Assembly: GCA_039105265.1 (NCBI GenBank)
Contig: JAPFFF010000005.1
Coordinates: forward strand, 4,573,501 to 4,637,500
DNA from: Tritrichomonas musculus
Lineage: Eukaryota; Parabasalia; Tritrichomonadida; Tritrichomonadidae
DNA length: 64,000 nt
Direction of reading: 5' to 3'
The first letter of the stretch is position 1; each line of letters starts with the position of its first letter. The position numbers were made by a program, and so were the translations under genes. Under the pieces are notes generated by a model, which worked only from the letters and a program-made list of their open reading frames with translations, did no database searches and was not told where the DNA came from. Shown in pieces: positions 43,766-53,903 of this stretch.

Positions 43766-46700
43766 TCATTTTCTTATTATTTTTGTATTATTAGGAAAAG
43801 CTTTGGATTCAATTGATGCTACAAAAGGAATTGTTGTTTGCTTTAACATAGAACATCCAAAGAATGCATATGAATCTATGAATTTGATATTGTGTTCAAT
43901 TTCAATTTGCTTCAATGATCTACAACCACTAAAAGCAGAGTATCCGATTTTTTGAACAGAGGAAGGAATACAGATTTTTTCCAGAGATGAACAATCTCTG
44001 AAAACGCAGCATTCAATTTCATTTAATGATGATAAAAATAAAACATGAGACATTGATGAACAACCATCAAAACAGTATGGCTCAATTCTATTTACAGAAG
44101 GAGGAATTGAAATTTCTTTTAATGATGAACAATCCTTGAAAGCAGAATTACCAATCCTATTTACTGAAGGAGGAATGTCAATTTTAATCAGTGATGAACA
44201 TTCTGCAAATGCATGTGAATCTATGCTTTTGACAGAAAAAGGTAAATTTATTTCAATGATAGAAATGCATTTTAAAAATGCAGAATAACCAATTTTAGTT
44301 GCTGTTGAAGGAATATTTATATCAACTAAAGAAGTACATTCTCTTAATAAGTTATTGTTGATTATAGTGACTGATGGAATTGGTATATTTCTCAATGAAG
44401 AACATCCATAAAAAGCGAATGCACCAAGATAATTCAATGATGAAGATTGCATAGAAATATCTTGCAATGATCTACATCCAGCAAATGAACAATCACCAAT
44501 TTTTGTCACAGAAGATGGAATTGAAATATTCTGCAATGACAAACATTCAGCAAAAGCATAATCTTCAATTGAAGTCACAGACAATGGAAGAACAATGCAA
44601 TTCAACGAAGAACATTTACTAAATGAATGTTTTCCTATAACCGTAACTGAAGTAGGTATTACAAATTGCTTTAAAGATTTGCATCCATTAAATGCAAATG
44701 AATCAATGGTTTGAATGATAATTGATTGAATATCAACTTTGGTTAAAGAAGAACAGTTTTTAAATGCACTTGCTCCAATCTTAGTCACTGATGATGGAAT
44801 TATTATTTGCTCGAGTGACACACAGTTAACAAAAGCATTTTCACATATTTCTGTTGTACTTGATGGGATTGTGACATTGGTGAGATATGAGCAGTTTGAA
44901 AAAGAATTTTCACCAATACATTTTATTGTTTTTGAAATAGAAACAGATTTTATATTAAATGGAATTTCTTTTAATGTGCATGAATCTGATATTATATTTA
45001 ATTCATGACAAGAAACACAGTCTTCAAAAGAATTTGAACAAATTTTTGTATGATTTGGATCCATTGTCATTTTTGATAGATTTTTGCATCCTTTAAATGC
45101 ATATTCACCAAGGCTTTCAACAGAAGAAGGAATAATAATTTCTGATAATGAAAAGCAATTGCAAAATGCATATTCATCAATACTTAAAATAGAAGAAGGC
45201 AATTCAATTTCTGTCAAAGACTTACATTCATAAAAAGTATTCTTTTCTATTTTTTGGATGCTCGAAGGAATTGAAATATGTGTTAATGCTAAGCATCTAT
45301 AAAAGGCATTTGAGCCAATAACAGAAACAGAGGAAGGTATTGAGATTTTCTTTAATGAAGTGCAATTATTGAAAGCCGCAGAATTAATATATTTAACTGA
45401 AGAAGGAATTTCTATTTGTTCCAGTGAAATACAAGAAGAAAATGCAAAATTGCCAATGCTTTCAACAGAAGAAGGAATAGTAATTTCTTTTAAAGATGAA
45501 CAATTTTCAAAAACATTTTCCAAAATATTTGATATTTGTGAATTAATTGTAATTCGTTCTAATGACGTACATTGACAAAATGCATGTTGGCCGATTTTTT
45601 TTACAGAGGAAGGAATATCAATACTCTTTAATGATGTGCATTTCAAAAATGCTTTTTCTTTAATTACCTCTACTGATGCTGGAATTATTATATATTCTAA
45701 AGAAGAACATCCCAAAAAAGCTTTTTTACCAATTGCTTTTACTGATGGCGAAATAATTACTTGCTTTAATGATAAACAATTTTGAAAAAGAGATTTTTTT
45801 ATTTTCTTTACAGATTTTGGTATTATTACTTGATCCAATGATGTACAACCAAAAAATGCGAATTTACCAATTCTTTTTAATTTTGACCCAAAAATTATAT
45901 TTTCTAATAAAGAACACCCTGAAAATGCAGAATATATAATCGACTTAACAGATTTTGGAATTAATATTTCTTTGAAAATAAGGAAGATTGGTGATTTAAG
46001 CAAAGTCTTCCCTATTTTAAATTCTGTCATATCTAGAGTTTTTAATGATTTACAATTTTCAAAAATATTATCATGAAATTGAACATTAAATGGATTCATT
46101 ACAATTGTTGAAAGATCAATGCAATTCATAAAAGCATATTCACCAATATATTGCACTGAAGAAGGTATTTTTATTTTCATTAATGAAAAACATCCAAAAA
46201 ATGCATAGTCTTCTATGATACATACAGAATCTGGTATTTCAATTTGAGTCAAAGACGAGCAATTTTTAAAAATATATTTTTCCAATCTTGTCAAAGGAGA
46301 ATTAATTATGATTTTCTTTAATGAATGGCAACAATAAAAAGTATTTGATCCTATTGATTCAACAGATGGTGGAATTATAATTTCTTCCAACGAATAGCAA
46401 TCTTTAAATGCACTTTCTTTAATTGATTTTACTGATTTTGGAACAGCAAAAAATACCATAGATGAACATCCACAAAATGACATTTCCTCAATAGAATTTA
46501 CTGCATGAGTAATTGATAGGTTTTTCAATGATGAACATCCAATAAACATTTTTTTATCAAATTTTTCAATTGGACAAAGAATATCAATGCTATGTAAAGA
46601 TGAACAATTATGAAATACAAATGAACCTATTTTTTTTATTGTTGATGGAATTGTAATATGCGTAATTGATTTGAAATTATTAAAAGCATATGATTCAATA

Positions 46701-49700
46701 GATGTGACAGTTTTTGGTATATTTATGGTTTTTATTTTGCTGATAAGTTCAATGCTATTTATTTCGGAAATTGGTGATTCTGTTTGAAGATTCAAATTTT
46801 CAATTGAAACACAATTTTCAAATGCATTATCTTGTACATCTGTTTCATATAAATCAATTGTAACTTCAATTAATTTTGTGCAATCTTTAAAAGCATATGA
46901 TCTAATTAATTCAACTGAAGAAGGAATTTGCATTTCAACTAAAGATAAACATCCACAAAAAGCATAAGAATCAATTTCTGTTACACTAAATGGTATTGAT
47001 AATCTGATAAGAGATACACATCCTTGAAAAGTGCTTTTTTCAATTTTCGTTAAATAAGAAAGAATAATTATTTCTTTCAATGATATGCAATTTTCAAAAG
47101 AATGCTCACCCATTGATTTAACTGATGATGGAATTGATATTTTGGTTAATGATGAACAATCTTTAAAAGAATATGATTCAATTCTTTTAACAGAAGAAGA
47201 GATTACTATTTCTTTTAAAGAACAGCAGCCATAAAATGCAAACTTTCCAATTGAAGTCACTGAAGAAGGAATTATTATATGAGATAATGAATGACATCCT
47301 TTAAAAACAAAAGAATCAATACATTTAATATATTTCGGTAATTCAATTGTATTTAATAAAGTGCAACCACTGAAAGCGTCTGATTTAATCGTCGTCAAGG
47401 AAGATGAAATTTCTATTGTTTTCAATGATGTGCATTCACTGAAAGCATATGATTCAATTATTTGAACTGATGAAGGAATCATGATTTCCTCTAACGATGT
47501 GCATTTATAAAAAGAAAATTCTTCAATAGAATTCAGATTTGGAGAAATTGAAATTTCTTTTAAAGCAGAGCATTTATAAAAAGAATATGATCCAATAAAT
47601 GATACAGATGAAATATTAATTTTTTGGAGTGAAACACAACCTTTAAATGCCTCGTTTTTAATTTGTTTAATATTATATTGAAAATCTACTTGTTTTAAAT
47701 TTATGCAATCTGAAAAAGCTGCGAAACCAATTGATTTCACATTTGAAGGAATTTGAATTTCAATCAAAGATGAGCACCCATAAAATGCATAATCATCAAT
47801 TGAACTCACAGAAGGAGGAATTATTATTTGTGATAAAGAAGAACAATTATAAAAAAGCTTGTATTGAATTAATTTTAATGTTGATTTCAACAAGCATCGA
47901 TTAAGAGATGAACACCCATCAAAAGCACTTTTTCCTATAGATTCAACTAGAGAAGGAATGGCTATGAGCGATAATGATGAACATTTACTAAAAGCATTAT
48001 TACAAATTGAAGTAAGAGTTGGTGGAATTGAAATATCACTTAATTGTGAACATCCGTAAAAAGCAAAATCTTTTATTGAAACAACTGATGTTGGAATATT
48101 TATTATTTTCAAAGAAGAACAATTTCCAAAAGAATAACATCCAATTTCATTTATTGTGAATGGAATAAATATTTTTTCCAATGAAAAACAATCATTAAAA
48201 GTGAAATCTTTAATTGAACTAATTGGTGGTAGGCTAATTGAAACTAATTTTTCACATTTTTGAAATGCATGATCACCAATAAAATAAATTGAATTAGGGA
48301 GACATATCTTGCTTAATGATATACATCTATTAAATGCAAAAGATTCAATTCTTTTAACAGATTTAGGAATAAATATATTTTCTAATGATATGCATTCATT
48401 AAATGAATACGATCCAATTGATGTAACACTTGAGGGAATAGAAATATACTTCAAGCAATGAAATTTTAAAAATGCTTTTGCACCAATTGTTTCAATATAT
48501 TCAGGAATCTTTACAAATTTTGCCTTTCTCATTATTCCTCCATTTATCTGTTTTATAATTTTAGCTGGCGTTATAATATTTAATAATTTTAATAAAATGC
48601 TATTTTCGAATGAATCATTTTGAACTTTTGTATAAAAAGGATCAATTGATATTTCAGAAAGTTTCAAGCATCCTTTAAATGCATTCGATTTTATATATCT
48701 AACAGAATAAGGTATGTCAATTCTTGCTAACGAAGAGCATCCATAAAAAGCATACTGTCCAATCTCAATCACTGATGGAGGAATTCGTACTTTTTGTAAT
48801 AAAACGCAATCTTTAAAAACAAATGATTTTATAATATTAACAGAATTAGGAATACTAATTGTTGTTAATGCAGAGCATTCGCAAAATGCAAATGATTCAA
48901 TCGTCTTTATGCTTTCTGGTATGAAAATTTGAGAAAGAGAAAAGAAACCTGAAAATGCATATTTTTCAATTGAGATATTGTTTTCAGAAATGCTAATTGA
49001 TTTTATTTTGTCCTTAATATTAATATTAAATGGTTTTATTCGTTTTATTCTTTTATTTATTTTTAAATTAATTAACGAATCGCATTTATAAAATGCATTA
49101 TCATCTATTTCTGCTTGAATTCCATTAATAATTAATGAAAACAAATTAATGCATTCACCAAAAGAATATTCGCCAATTGATTGTATTGATGAAGGTAATT
49201 GCACAGTTTTTAAATAAGTGCACTTATAAAATGCATATGATTGTATCTCTATTACTGATTCAGGGATTATAACATCAATTAATGATATGCACATTCCGAA
49301 AGCTTCTTTTTCAATCTTTGTTACTGTTGGAGGAATTGTTATCTTCTTTAAAGATAAACAGCCATAAAATAATTGAGATGATATTGTTGTTAATGGTGAT
49401 TTAATGCTCACTTTAATTAATGAAGAGCACCCACTAAAAGCTCCATATCCGATTGATTTAACAGAAGATGGAATTGAAATTTCTTTCACAGACCTAAAAT
49501 AATAAAAAGAATGATGTAAAATTGATCCCACATTGGAAGGAATATTTATTTCATTTAAAAATTTATATTCTAGTGAAGATTTTGAATTAATAATGTGTAA
49601 TTTTTGTTGGTATTTACTATTATCTGTAATATTGAAACTTTTATTAATATTGGAAACTTTGATGCTCTTTTCTTTATTTTCATTTTCTTTTATCTTGTTT

Positions 49701-52700
49701 TTCACAATATTTATATTTATTTTACTTTCATTCACTTTTTTAGTTTGTTTGTTTTTATCAGCATTCTTGATATTTTTAACTTGTATCGAATTGTTATGGA
49801 TTATACTTTTCTTATTTGTATCTTTAATAATGTTATTTACGTTGATTTTACAAACAACACTTTCATATTTAACTGCTTGTTTATTAAAATCACTTATTTG
49901 ATGAACATTATAAATATTATCCATATTATTATTTTTATTGTTGGCCATAATTTCATCATAAATAATGTCATTATGTATAATTTTTATATCATCATCAGTA
50001 TCACTAACAATAACATTATCAATATTATTGTTATCAATATTATTGTTATCATTGTTATTGTTATCATTGTTATTGCTATCATTGTTATTGTTATCATTAT
50101 TATCATTATTATTGTTGTCATAATCATCACTAACATTATCAACATTAATATTGTTATCACAATCATTACTATTATCATAAAGAATATTATTTATCTCATT
50201 TTTGATTTGATCATGTGAAGGATTGCTATTTTGATTTGGTATGCTACAGATAAGAATGTTATTTTGACGTGTGTTTTTTGATACACCAAAACTCAAATCA
50301 TTATTAAAGTTATTTGTTGTTTTGTTATTGTTTTCATCAAAATGATTATGAAATTGATCATTTCCCATGATTTCTTTTTGGATGTTTATATTAGTATCTT
50401 TGTTACAAGTTGTGTTATTTATATTTTTACCGATAATAATATCATTGTTATTTATAGAGTTGTCATTAGTGCTATTGCTTTTACTGTCCATATCTTTCTT
50501 TTCATTAGTTTTATTATTGAGTTCTTTTTCTTTATTATTGTTGAAAATAAAAATATTGCCATTTAAAATATTAGAATATAAAACAGTTCTCTTTGATAGA
50601 GTATCGTTATATATTTTTTGTTGAATTTCTTTTGTTGAAAAGCCAATAAATGTGTATTCATGGGGATCATTTAGTAGAAAATAATTTCTTTGAAGATCAG
50701 AAATATTTTTAATTCCAAAAAGTGGTCTAGCTAAATTTGATGGATTTTTAATTTTGCTTCCTTTTCGTTCTTGGAAATAGATATAAAATAATCTTTCTTT
50801 GGGTTGAAAAATTGGTCTTTTCCTGCTATCAATAAAATTGTTATTAACATTATTTTTGTTATTTAAGTCATAATTATTGATATTATTAATAACTTTGTTT
50901 CTATTAAAATTATTTTTGTTGGCATTTTTATAATTGTTATTATCACTGTTATTTTGGAATTCCTTTTCTCGTATGTTATGATAAATAAAAATTTTTCCAT
51001 TTAATGCATTAGTGAATAATACATTTCTCTTAGAAATTGCTTCTTTATATATTTCTTGTTGATATTCTATAGTTGAAAAGCCAACAAACGTGTATTCATT
51101 TGGATCATTTGGAAAAAAGTAATTTCTTTGAAGATCAGCAATATTTTTAATACCAAATAAAGGTCGAACATGATGTGATGGATAATTTATTTTGCTTTTT
51201 CCATATTCTTGAAAATAAATATAAAATAATCCTTCTTTCGGAATAAAAATTGGTCCCTTACTTATAACTCTTGCCTTTTGTTTTTTTATCGGTTTCGAAA
51301 TTCCTTCCGGATAATAGCTTTTTAGCATAACGGAGCAATTTGATTTTTTCTTCAAGTTTTGATAAACTTCTTCTCTTTTTTGATAATCATTGAAGCATAT
51401 TATCATATAATATTTATTATCAATAACACATTTTGCATCTCTAATAATAAATGATTCTTTAAATAAAGATGAAATATTTGGTTGATTTTGATCAATTTTA
51501 GAGTTCATATTTTTAATCCTGAAAACTATAAAGAAAAAATAATGATTCAAATCAATCAAGATATCAGGAAATAATAAGGAAAAATCTTCCTTGTCAATTA
51601 ATTTGATATTTTTAAAAATATAATTTGATTTTATTAATGAATTAAATAATTCTTTTGCATACAAAAAGTCTTCTTGATTATCAAAACTAAAAAAAGTTGA
51701 AGGTTCTTTTGAATCATTATCAAAATTGAATGAATCAATATAATTAATAGAAAATAATATTGAGCTATCAAATAATGATTGAACTTCAAGATGGTACAAA
51801 TTGGATTTAATAATATTGAATTCATCCATCTCAATTAATTGAACATCATAAATTGATAATTTTTGAATTGAATTCTTCAAATAATCAAAAATTTTTAAAC
51901 ATTGAAATCTTGAATCAAATCCTAAAAAAGTTTTAATAAATTTATCTTGTGATTTAGTAACATATAAATGACTTATTTGAACATCTTGAACCTTATTTAT
52001 TGAATAAATCCCTGAAATATTTGTCATTTTTGTTGGCCTTGGTGGAACTTTTTCAATAAAACTTACATAATACAAAAATTTGGATGGTGAAAACGGCGGA
52101 CACTTGGAAATTAATTCATCATAATCGATGAAGATATTTTGCTTATTTTCACTATAATTGTTTGAATAAGAATTGACATTGAAAGGAGAAATTGCATAAA
52201 CAGGCCATTTTTTACGTATTTCGATGAGTTCTAAATAAAAAGCAATAAAATCAGAATAATTACTGAATCCATATAAATATTGTTTTGGATGTGACGATAT
52301 AAGTATTGTTTCTGTAGCTTTTTGAGAATATTTTAACTGATATTTATAATTATCTTCATCATAATAAAGATAAAAAAAGTTGTCTTTTTTTACATTATAT
52401 TTGCTAAAAGAATCGTAAAAGCATTCCTTTATGAAAATGCTTCGTATTTGGTAATTAAATAGATTTGATATAAGGTAAAGTTGATTAATTTTAATTCCAG
52501 AGTTTAATTGCAAAAGGAAAAATCTATTATTTATCTTTGTTAATTTGAATTTTGATTTAAGGTTATTTTGAATTTCTTCTGTAAACAAATCTAAATCAAT
52601 AATTCCTTCAACTATAAAACAAATCGGAGAAGCATCATTTTGTTTGTTTATATAATCATTAAAATGTAAAGATTTGGATACCAATATTTCTTCCAATAAT

Positions 52701-52720
52701 TCAAGAATCGATTTCATCAT
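43766..52720 (-). CDS. Giant BspA-like LRR protein with RRM-like N-terminal repeats
   Basis: ATG ATG at 52720 opens a 2,984-aa frame without interruption. Residues 1-480 contain compact alpha/beta modules. About 485-740 hold two clear copies of a ~110-residue module (IFIPKEGLFYIYFQEYGKSK..., IFQPKERLFYIYFQERKGSK..., each with RPLFGIKNI and YTFVGFST/YTFIGFST), which look RRM-like. Residues ~790-900 are almost pure Asn/Asp. From ~1050 to the end there are about 80 BspA-type LRRs of 23 residues (SLKEISIPSSVKSIGYGAFS pattern). No signal peptide or transmembrane helix is visible, although many BspA proteins are surface adhesins. An intracellular role is therefore possible. The LRRs create many spurious antisense frames. 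Confidence 0.85.
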   Translation of the reverse strand: MMKSILELLEEILVSKSLHFNDYINKQNDASPICFIVEGIIDLDLFTEEIQNNLKSKFKLTKINNRFFLLQLNSGIKINQLYLISNLFNYQIRSIFIKECFYDSFSKYNVKKDNFFYLYYDEDNYKYQLKYSQKATETILISSHPKQYLYGFSNYSDFIAFYLELIEIRKKWPVYAISPFNVNSYSNNYSENKQNIFIDYDELISKCPPFSPSKFLYYVSFIEKVPPRPTKMTNISGIYSINKVQDVQISHLYVTKSQDKFIKTFLGFDSRFQCLKIFDYLKNSIQKLSIYDVQLIEMDEFNIIKSNLYHLEVQSLFDSSILFSINYIDSFNFDNDSKEPSTFFSFDNQEDFLYAKELFNSLIKSNYIFKNIKLIDKEDFSLLFPDILIDLNHYFFFIVFRIKNMNSKIDQNQPNISSLFKESFIIRDAKCVIDNKYYMIICFNDYQKREEVYQNLKKKSNCSVMLKSYYPEGISKPIKKQKARVISKGPIFIPKEGLFYIYFQEYGKSKINYPSHHVRPLFGIKNIADLQRNYFFPNDPNEYTFVGFSTIEYQQEIYKEAISKRNVLFTNALNGKIFIYHNIREKEFQNNSDNNNYKNANKNNFNRNKVINNINNYDLNNKNNVNNNFIDSRKRPIFQPKERLFYIYFQERKGSKIKNPSNLARPLFGIKNISDLQRNYFLLNDPHEYTFIGFSTKEIQQKIYNDTLSKRTVLYSNILNGNIFIFNNNKEKELNNKTNEKKDMDSKSNSTNDNSINNNDIIIGKNINNTTCNKDTNINIQKEIMGNDQFHNHFDENNNKTTNNFNNDLSFGVSKNTRQNNILICSIPNQNSNPSHDQIKNEINNILYDNSNDCDNNINVDNVSDDYDNNNNDNNDNNNNDSNNNDNNNNDNNNIDNNNIDNVIVSDTDDDIKIIHNDIIYDEIMANNKNNNMDNIYNVHQISDFNKQAVKYESVVCKINVNNIIKDTNKKSIIHNNSIQVKNIKNADKNKQTKKVNESKININIVKNKIKENENKEKSIKVSNINKSFNITDNSKYQQKLHIINSKSSLEYKFLNEINIPSNVGSILHHSFYYFRSVKEISIPSSVKSIGYGAFSGCSSLIKVSIKSPLTTISSQLFYGCLSLKKITIPPTVTKIEKEAFGMCISLIDVIIPESVIEIQSYAFYKCTYLKTVQLPSSIQSIGEYSFGECINLFSLIINGIQAEIDDNAFYKCDSLINLKINKRIKRIKPFNINIKDKIKSISISENNISIEKYAFSGFFSLSQIFIPESIKTIESFAFCECSALTTISIPNSVNIIKSFVFKDCVLLQKVRIPPSVIEIGQYAFYGCSSLARIDIPYSVRYIKSNAFKGCLKLSEISIDPFYTKVQNDSFENSILLKLLNIITPAKIIKQINGGIMRKAKFVKIPEYIETIGAKAFLKFHCLKYISIPSSVTSIGSYSFNECISLENIFIPKSVKRIESFAFNRCISLSKICLPNSIYFIGDHAFQKCEKLVSISLPPISSIKDFTFNDCFSLEKIFIPFTINEIGCYSFGNCSSLKIINIPTSVVSIKDFAFYGCSQLSDISIPPTLTSICNNAFSKCSSLSLIAIPSLVESIGKSAFDGCSSLNRCLLKSTLKLIQYKLFYNCSSLSQIIIPPSVSSIDDYAFYGCSSLIEIQIPSNVKSIGFAAFSDCINLKQVDFQYNIKQIKNEAFKGCVSLQKINISSVSFIGSYSFYKCSALKEISISPNLNSIEEFSFYKCTSLEEIMIPSSVQIIESYAFSECTSLKTIEISSSLTTIKSDAFSGCTLLNTIELPKYIKCIDSFVFKGCHSLSHIIIPSSVTSIGKFAFYGCCSLKEIVISSSVKRIESYSFKDCSSLTKISIPSSVKSMGEHSFENCISLKEIIILSYLTKIEKSTFQGCVSLIRLSIPFSVTEIDSYAFCGCLSLVEMQIPSSVELIRSYAFKDCTKLIEVTIDLYETDVQDNAFENCVSIENLNLQTESPISEINSIELISKIKTINIPKTVTSIESYAFNNFKSITHITIPSTIKKIGSFVFHNCSSLHSIDILCPIEKFDKKMFIGCSSLKNLSITHAVNSIEEMSFCGCSSMVFFAVPKSVKSIKESAFKDCYSLEEIIIPPSVESIGSNTFYCCHSLKKIIINSPLTRLEKYIFKNCSSLTQIEIPDSVCIIEDYAFFGCFSLMKIKIPSSVQYIGEYAFMNCIDLSTIVMNPFNVQFHDNIFENCKSLKTLDMTEFKIGKTLLKSPIFLIFKEILIPKSVKSIIYSAFSGCSLLENIIFGSKLKRIGKFAFFGCTSLDQVIIPKSVKKIKKSLFQNCLSLKQVIISPSVKAIGKKAFLGCSSLEYIIIPASVEVIKEKAFLKCTSLKSIDIPSSVKKIGQHAFCQCTSLERITINSQISNILENVFENCSSLKEITIPSSVESIGNFAFSSCISLEQIEIPSSVKYINSAAFNNCTSLKKISIPSSVSVIGSNAFYRCLALTHISIPSSIQKIEKNTFYECKSLTEIELPSSILSIDEYAFCNCFSLSEIIIPSSVESLGEYAFKGCKNLSKMTMDPNHTKICSNSFEDCVSCHELNIISDSCTLKEIPFNIKSVSISKTIKCIGENSFSNCSYLTNVTIPSSTTEICENAFVNCVSLEQIIIPSSVTKIGASAFKNCSSLTKVDIQSIIIQTIDSFAFNGCKSLKQFVIPTSVTVIGKHSFSKCSSLNCIVLPLSVTSIEDYAFAECLSLQNISIPSSVTKIGDCSFAGCRSLQDISMQSSSLNYLGAFAFYGCSSLRNIPIPSVTIINNNLLRECTSLVDINIPSTATKIGYSAFLKCISIIEINLPFSVKSIDSHAFAECSSLIKIDIPPSVNRIGNSAFKDCSSLKEISIPPSVNRIEPYCFDGCSSMSHVLFLSSLNEIECCVFRDCSSLEKICIPSSVQKIGYSAFSGCRSLKQIEIEHNIKFIDSYAFFGCSMLKQTTIPFVASIESKAFPNNTKIIRK

Positions 52721-53234
52721 ATTTTAATAAATTTCTTTTCAATTATTTTTTCTCACAAATTTATTGGCAGATAAACGAATCTTTTGAATTCACTTTTGTT
52801 ATTCGATAAATGAAAGTAAAAATTATAATACAGTTATTGTTACGCCGCCTATTATTCATGGCCAGCATCAAAATCGCAAAATACATTATCATATTGATAA
52901 AAAGGCATATCAAGCCAATTAATTAAATAGAAAAAATGAATATAAAACAGAAAATAAACAAGAATGGAAAATAGAAAATTAAATTGATCCTAAATATTTT
53001 TCATAACCTTTTTTAAAATTGATGAAGATATAAAAATATAAAACAGGTAGAAATTTGTTTAGTATTTAAATGTTAATGATATAGTTATTTGATTCAAAAT
53101 GCCTTTTTATTTGTTGTTAAAAAAATTTCACTTTAAAAATTTTTTTTAACTTAATTGAAATTGAAATTGCATTATTTGAATGCAAAGAAAAAAGTATTTA
53201 GATTCAAACAAAGCTTAGTCAATTAATATCTAAA
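52721..53234. other. AT-rich intergenic region
   Basis: No gene or repeat recognised. Confidence 0.5.
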
Positions 53235-53745
53235 TGAAAATTTCTTCTTTGATTTCTTTGTTTTTCTTTATCCTATTCCTAAAAAACATAAATTCTTTTA
53301 CTTTCAAATTTTGCAAAACAAGTTGATGAATGCCTCGAAACAGTTTACAATGAAGACTTTTTTGTTTTAAATAAAATAAATAGCATAATCAAACAATATC
53401 CAGATTACTTGACCTTGTTAATTAATGCATAAAGCGAATCAGAAATAACGCTCAATGCCGATGGATTTTCACGATCTTATAAAATAACTTTTTCGAATGT
53501 TGAAGCCAATTCACGTTTGATTTTACAAACAAATCAATGGGAAACGATATATAATAGCAATTTTATGTGTGGATCGATTTTTTCAGATGAATTTGATGTA
53601 TTTGTTGATAATCTTAATACTCCTCTATATATATTTTTTAAAATATAAAACGGTAATTAAGTTATTAAGTGATGATGACAAATATTGGATATCGGAACCG
53701 TTTCGATGAGCCGATGCAATCGATGCTATTTGGTTAGATTACTAA
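53235..53745 (+). pseudogene. Secreted-protein pseudogene
   Basis: ATG 53235 begins a good signal peptide (MKISSLISLFFFILFLKNIN). After a frameshift near 53,310 a second frame reads SNFAKQVDECLETVYNEDFF and, past one in-frame TAA at 53431, NADGFSRSYKITFSNVEANS and SIFSDEFDVFVDNLN. After another shift it reads KLLSDDDKYWISEPF. The pieces have real-protein composition but no recognised domain. It appears to be a recently decayed secreted or lumenal protein gene. Confidence 0.5.
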
Positions 53746-53903
53746 TTATTATCGATATATATATATAATATAAAACGAAACAGAAGCAATAAATATATTC
53801 TTTTTGATATTTTTTAAATGAAATTAATATAATGATATATAAAACGTCATTTGCCACTTTTTTACAATAAAAAAAAAAAAAAAAAAAAAATATTTTTATA
53901 AAA
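53746..53903. other. Intergenic with long poly-A tract
   Basis: An A-run of about 20 at 53869-53889 precedes the 3' end of the UFD2 gene. Otherwise AT-rich. Confidence 0.5.

Noticed and set aside
49533-50624. Hydrophobic plus-strand ORFs resembling membrane proteins
   Set aside because: They are antisense translations of the Asn/Asp-rich linker and nearby AT-rich coding sequence of the 2,984-aa gene.
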